Shown piece by piece: positions 59,923 to 64,000 of a stretch of 64,000 nucleotides of DNA. Origin of the DNA: Dinochytrium kinnereticum. Lineage: Eukaryota; Chytridiomycota; Chytridiomycetes; Chytridiales; Chytridiaceae. The notes beneath the pieces are model-generated. The model was not told where the DNA came from, did not search any database, and saw only the letters and a list, made by a program, of their open reading frames with translations. The stretch lies in the NCBI GenBank assembly GCA_027604005.1, contig JADGJT010000083.1, positions 2,372 through 66,371 on the forward strand. Direction: 5' to 3'. The position numbers were made by a program, and so were the translations under genes. How positions within the stretch are numbered: the stretch's first letter is position 1; each line of letters starts with the position of its first letter.

Positions 59923-60626
59923 GTTGATCGGATGTGCAGCAGCAGCAGGTGAGGGTCCTCAGACAGCAGCAGTGGGGCAATCAGTTCAGTGTCTCCAGCG
60001 GGTTGATAGCAGCAGAAGACGCCGAACAGAGACGGCGGGTGGATGACGGACTGTGCGGTTGGTTGAGGTAAGATCGTTCTTCGGCAGAAGCGTAGTGCTG
60101 GATAGGTGCTAGACGGTTTCAACCAGACCTTAAAGGTAGATACCCAGAAAGAAGGTTTGGCACCACCATCGTTTGTGCCTGTCGCCGGCGTAGCGCAAAC
60201 ACCTGCGGATGGCCCAGAAGCAATCGAGTGAATATAAGCAAGGTTGGGGCTGTCCCAAGCTTGCGATAACGACTGCCGAGAAAGTCACAAACACCCCGCC
60301 TTACAAAAAACAAAACAAGAAGGGAGAAGAAGGGACAAACAACAAAACTCCTAACTGCAAAACAAAGATAATGTATTTCTTCTCCATCATCCTCATAATC
60401 ACAACGAAAAAAAAAAAACGAAAAAAAAACAACACAACTATCTGCTAAAAGTAAAGAGGAAACAAACAATAAACCGAGCCCGAGGTGTCGCAAAAGAAAT
60501 GCCCTCCAAACGAGATTATCATGAAAGAAACAAAAGCGGGAAAGGGCAAAATGCCTGAGAAGAGAAAACCCCGAGGGTTGGGATCCTGAGAGAGTGTGTG
60601 CGACGAGAGAATCCAGATGCAACTGT
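59923..60626. other. Intergenic, ENPP-like promoter and eIF3d 3' flank
   Basis: The 227-codon minus frame at 60119-60802 is T-rich read-through of the eIF3d 3' flank. No supportable gene. Confidence 0.55.
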
Positions 60627-62984
60627 TTACTCGTTGCCCTCCTCCTCGTCCTCAAAGGTATTCGCAGGGACCGCGTAGAGGCGGAGCATCGGCTGGAAGA
60701 TAAGAAAAAAAGGGAAGGGTCAGGGACATACATAGGAAAAAGCCAAGAGACCGAAAAACCCAGCAAAATCTGTAGACACCACAATAAGAGAGAAAAAAAC
60801 AAACCTTGTTAGGGTCCTTGACCATAACATACTTGCCGTCAGGCATCTTAAGCAGCAAGTCCACAAAAGTCTTAAGAATACCCCATCCATTCTCAATAGC
60901 CAGGTTCATCTGCACTGCAAATTCCTTAGGCTTAAAGAAAGCGGTCCCAAGCACAGCATGTCTAACCCTGTCCTTAGGGTTCACCCTGCTCACAAACCCA
61001 ATCCTGATCTGATCCGCACCCGCAAGCAGCGCCTCAGTAGTCCACCTCGCAAGCTTGTTTCCATTGTTCTTAATCTCAGTGGCCATAACAGCACCCCTCT
61101 GAGAATCAAGCTTCTGTCTCCAATCAGGTGCTCCACCAGAGCCAGTAGCACGAGAATCGAACTCCGTCAAGGCCTTGACTGTGACAAAGAGGGTCTCACC
61201 AGGGGGATACGCCGCTGATTCAGGCTCAAGGATAGAGTCCTCTTCAGCAGCCTGAGCGTTCTGAGCACCCGGGGCGTGAAGAGCGGCATCGATAGTCGTC
61301 CTCACGACCAGGGAGATGTCATTCCCGAGATTCCACTTGCGGTATCGGTAAGCGACAGAGGGAAGAGGCTCAGAGTCGGTGGCCGCCTCCTCAAAGGGGT
61401 TGGAGGAGGGAAGCTGGAACTTTTCGGCGTCCTTGAGAATCTGCTGGGAGTAGTTGCGGACAATGTATGTGGACTCTTGGGAGAGAGCGATGGGGGTGTT
61501 GGGGCCGTCCTTGTCGCCTCCCTCCATAGGAGGCTCAGCGGCATTCTCGTTAACGGTGAAGAAGTCTAAGCAAGAGGTAAGTTGATGGTTGATTCCACGG
61601 GATTAACGTCGTTGGCCGAGAAATCATCATGAAAAAGAAACCCACCGAAGTTGTTACCAGCGTCCCTCTTGTCAAAGAAAAGTTTGTCACCCTGCTTCTG
61701 CACAACAATATCCCAAGAGTAAACGGAACGGGCGGCGCACATGAGGGTGGACAGAATATTGTCCGTGGCGAAAACGGCGGGTCCACTGATATCCTTGGCA
61801 CACTGCAATAGTGAATAAGAAAAAAAGGTTGAGACCAAGGCCAAAAATGGGTGAATATCCAAAGGGGAAACAACTCACATCCAAAATAACGGGGTCGCTG
61901 CTGGTGGTGGGGTTTACAAAAGTGCGGTCAACCTGCTGAAGAGGCTTCTCGAACTTGGTCGAGATCCTGTCAAAGCTCTTGTCGTAGAAGAACAGGGTTC
62001 CGTGGGCAGAACTGATGAAAAGCCAGGTTAAAGAAAAAGAAGAAAACAGATGATATCCCAATGCGAAAAAGCAAAGAGCGACGGTAAGGGAGGGTTGAGA
62101 TGTGTCCATTCAGACAGTGTGAATACAGCCAACAGCAGACTTGGAGCCTTCTGGTTTCTTTTGATATAACATCATCATAATGATCCAAGCAACCCTCTAA
62201 TGAACGAGAAGAATACTAATGAAACAAACAAGAGCAATGAAAAGAAAATGAAGCCTATCAGACAAACTTACATGTCCTCAGGCTCCTCAACTTCGTAGTA
62301 GAGCTTGTTCAGCCTCGAGAAGTCAATCTCCTCTTGAACCTTCCACTCGGGCCCAACCTGGACAGAGGCATCACGAATGCGCTGGGGCTTGTCATTGTAG
62401 CCACCCCATCGCCTCCTGCCGCCAACAAACCCACCGCGGCCACCACCGAATCCACGGTTACCACCCCGACCACCGCTGAAACCAGCACCACCAGCACCAC
62501 CACGACCACCACCACCAATGCGCGAGCCACCCCTTGAGAGCTTAAAGCCACCGCCAGGCCTCTTAACGGTGCTAGCACGATCAACAACAGAGAAGCTGGC
62601 CTCCTCCTCCGCCGAGAACGAGAATGCGAACGCGGATGCGGTGCCAGTGCCAAAGGCTTCAGCTCCCATGCCCCTAAAGTTCCTTCGGGTCCTTGTGTTG
62701 GTAGCGCCATCAGCACCACCGGCACCACCGGCAGCAGCAGCACCGCCGGCCTGCATGCCAGACTGGCCACCCAGCAAGTCAGCGGGAACTGTCCAGTCGG
62801 CAATCTTGCCCAGACGGTCCGACTTTGAAAATGGAGCGTAGGGGATCTGCGTGAGGCTGAAGGGGATCTGCGAGGGACCCCACCCTGAGGGATTGTCCTG
62901 GATGGTGGGGAGGGAGAATGTGCCGGAAGGCTTCCTCTCCGCCTTTGCGGAGGTCTCGACGCTATCGACGGTGGTCGAAGGCAT
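60627..62984 (-). CDS. Translation initiation factor eIF3 subunit d
   Basis: Five exons: 62272-62984, 61879-62011, 61646-61802, 60805-61565 and 60627-60692; 609 residues. The ATG at 62984 ([13 protein letters not shown]) is used; the frame continues three codons upstream only from a TTG. Family blocks: [150 protein letters not shown] and [21 protein letters not shown] Gly/Arg-rich insert lies at residues about 165-215 ([20 protein letters not shown]). eIF3d sits at the 40S mRNA exit side and can bind the mRNA cap; the acidic end is short here. Confidence 0.95.
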
Positions 62985-64000
62985 CTCTTGCAATAATGAT
63001 ATGATGGGTTAGGGTGGTGAAGAAGAGCCAAAGAAAAAGAAAAAGAAAAAAAAAAAAAAAAAAGGGAAAACCGCCGAGATTTCGTTTGCAATTAATTAAT
63101 TAATTATTTATTTATTTATTTATTTTAAATGGTTTTTGGAGGTGACAACCTCACTGAGACAAGGACAATCAATCAATGGGCAGAGGAGACGCATGCAGGA
63201 ACGATTGAATGGATGGTTTCACGCATGGATGGATGGATGGATGGATGGATGGATGGATGGATGGATGGATGCATCCCTTCTCATCATCCTTGTTCTGGAT
63301 GCACCTTCTCCCTCCGCTGCCCTGCGCGTGTGCATGCCCCAAATGCAGTGTTAGAGAAGCAGCAGCAAGCAACCAGCTGCTGCATCTCGCCGCATCGCCA
63401 ACAACAACCCATCTCTCCCTCCCTCCGTCATCATCAAAGCTGGTCATCTTGACCGAGTCGGGTGGTGCTGCATGCACACTGGTGGTGGGTGGTTGGGCAA
63501 TCGTTTGCTCTGGAAAACAACAAATTTGTGTGAGGGTTGAAAGTGCGATTCGAGCTGCATTCGAAATCTTGCTGCCTCAAACAAACTCATCACATCCAAC
63601 ACGAACGCATTGGACCGCATCTCGCACCCACACAGCCAGCATCCGCAGGTAGGCTACAACCACGTCCGCTGGAAGGGGGGGGCGGCTGCTTCAAACACCC
63701 CCCGCCACCTGCCATGCCGTCCAGTCCACAACCACTTTGCACCATCCATCCAAAGTTCCAGACTGACTTGTGCTGGTATTCCCGAACTTGATCTGCCCCC
63801 TTCCCCTCTTCCTCCCGCGTCGACTACTGCGGGCTCATTTAGATGCAGTACATCATGCTGACAGTCTTATTTTGATTCTTATCAATTCAGAGAGTTCTTC
63901 CCCTGAAGAAATCGGCTGAAGCCTTCCGACGCATCCACCGTCAACCGTCGATTTCATCTCTGATCCGTCCTGATCTTTGGACGAAATCATCATTCTTCAC
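62985..64000. other. Upstream of eIF3d to window end
   Basis: Contains the eIF3d promoter side (A-rich near 63036-63064, then a TTAA/TTTA stretch), a tetranucleotide repeat, and open frames on both strands that follow from the repeat. No supportable gene to 64000. Confidence 0.5.
63225..63270. repeat. (ATGG)n microsatellite, about 11 units
   Basis: Uninterrupted ATGG tetranucleotides over 46 bp. The repeat is open in several frames, explaining the Met-Asp-Gly-Trp-rich frames around it. Confidence 0.95.

Noticed and set aside
63136..63452. Met-Asp-Gly-Trp repeat frames
   Set aside because: Direct products of the ATGG microsatellite, open in several frames on both strands.

Overview
The window reads as nuclear DNA of a zoosporic (flagellated) fungus, most likely Chytridiomycota. 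Genes carry many short introns with GT..AG ends and CTAAC-like branch sites. They encode typical fungal secreted enzymes, yet the window also holds a centrin, a CEP350-like centriolar protein and a two-domain soluble-type adenylyl cyclase, genes expected in fungi that build basal bodies and flagella. I saw no rRNA, tRNA or CRISPR array. Exon structures below were derived by hand from splice signals and frame continuity, so they are models.

Layout. 1-4433 (-): 3' truncated CEP350-like gene with two in-frame tandem-repeat arrays. 5419-7335 (-): glyoxal-oxidase-type copper radical oxidase. 8375-10860 (-): S41-family peptidase-like gene with frame breaks at homopolymers. 11056-13126 (+): proline-rich protein of unresolved structure. 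13749-15345 (-): extracellular Cu/Zn superoxide dismutase with a second, ligand-less SOD domain. 15740-17531 (+): broken Ty3/gypsy pol fragment. 17998-20057 (-) and 20614-22428 (+): an orphan Cys-rich zinc-binding protein and an orphan multipass membrane protein, divergently arranged. 22981-25326 (+): DOMON plus copper type II monooxygenase. 25485-27063 (+): Kre9/Knh1-like membrane-anchored wall protein. 27795-29475 (-): START-domain protein with 12- and 16-nt microexons. 30001-31916 (+): expansin-like protein. 32782-33754 (+): centrin whose first coding exon is only the ATG.

34084-40339 (-): PDS5 cohesin regulator. 40437-46288 (-): soluble adenylyl cyclase homologue, 97 bp upstream of PDS5. 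47557-51026 (-): F-box/LRR protein. 53411-53704 (+): small ORF interrupted by one TAA. 54583-56997 (+): casein-kinase-1-like kinase. 58002-59922 (-): type II membrane ENPP-like protein lacking zinc ligands. 60627-62984 (-): eIF3 subunit d.

The left 31 kb is rich in secreted or wall-associated proteins (copper radical oxidase, SOD, copper monooxygenase, Kre9-like, expansin-like). Their predicted chemistries connect loosely: the oxidase and SOD both make hydrogen peroxide outside the cell, and the expansin-like and Kre9-like proteins act at walls. The right half is mostly housekeeping and signalling. The points I would check first are the ENPP-like protein with a dismantled zinc site, the cyclase with altered bicarbonate-site residues, the two-domain SOD, and the microexon gene.
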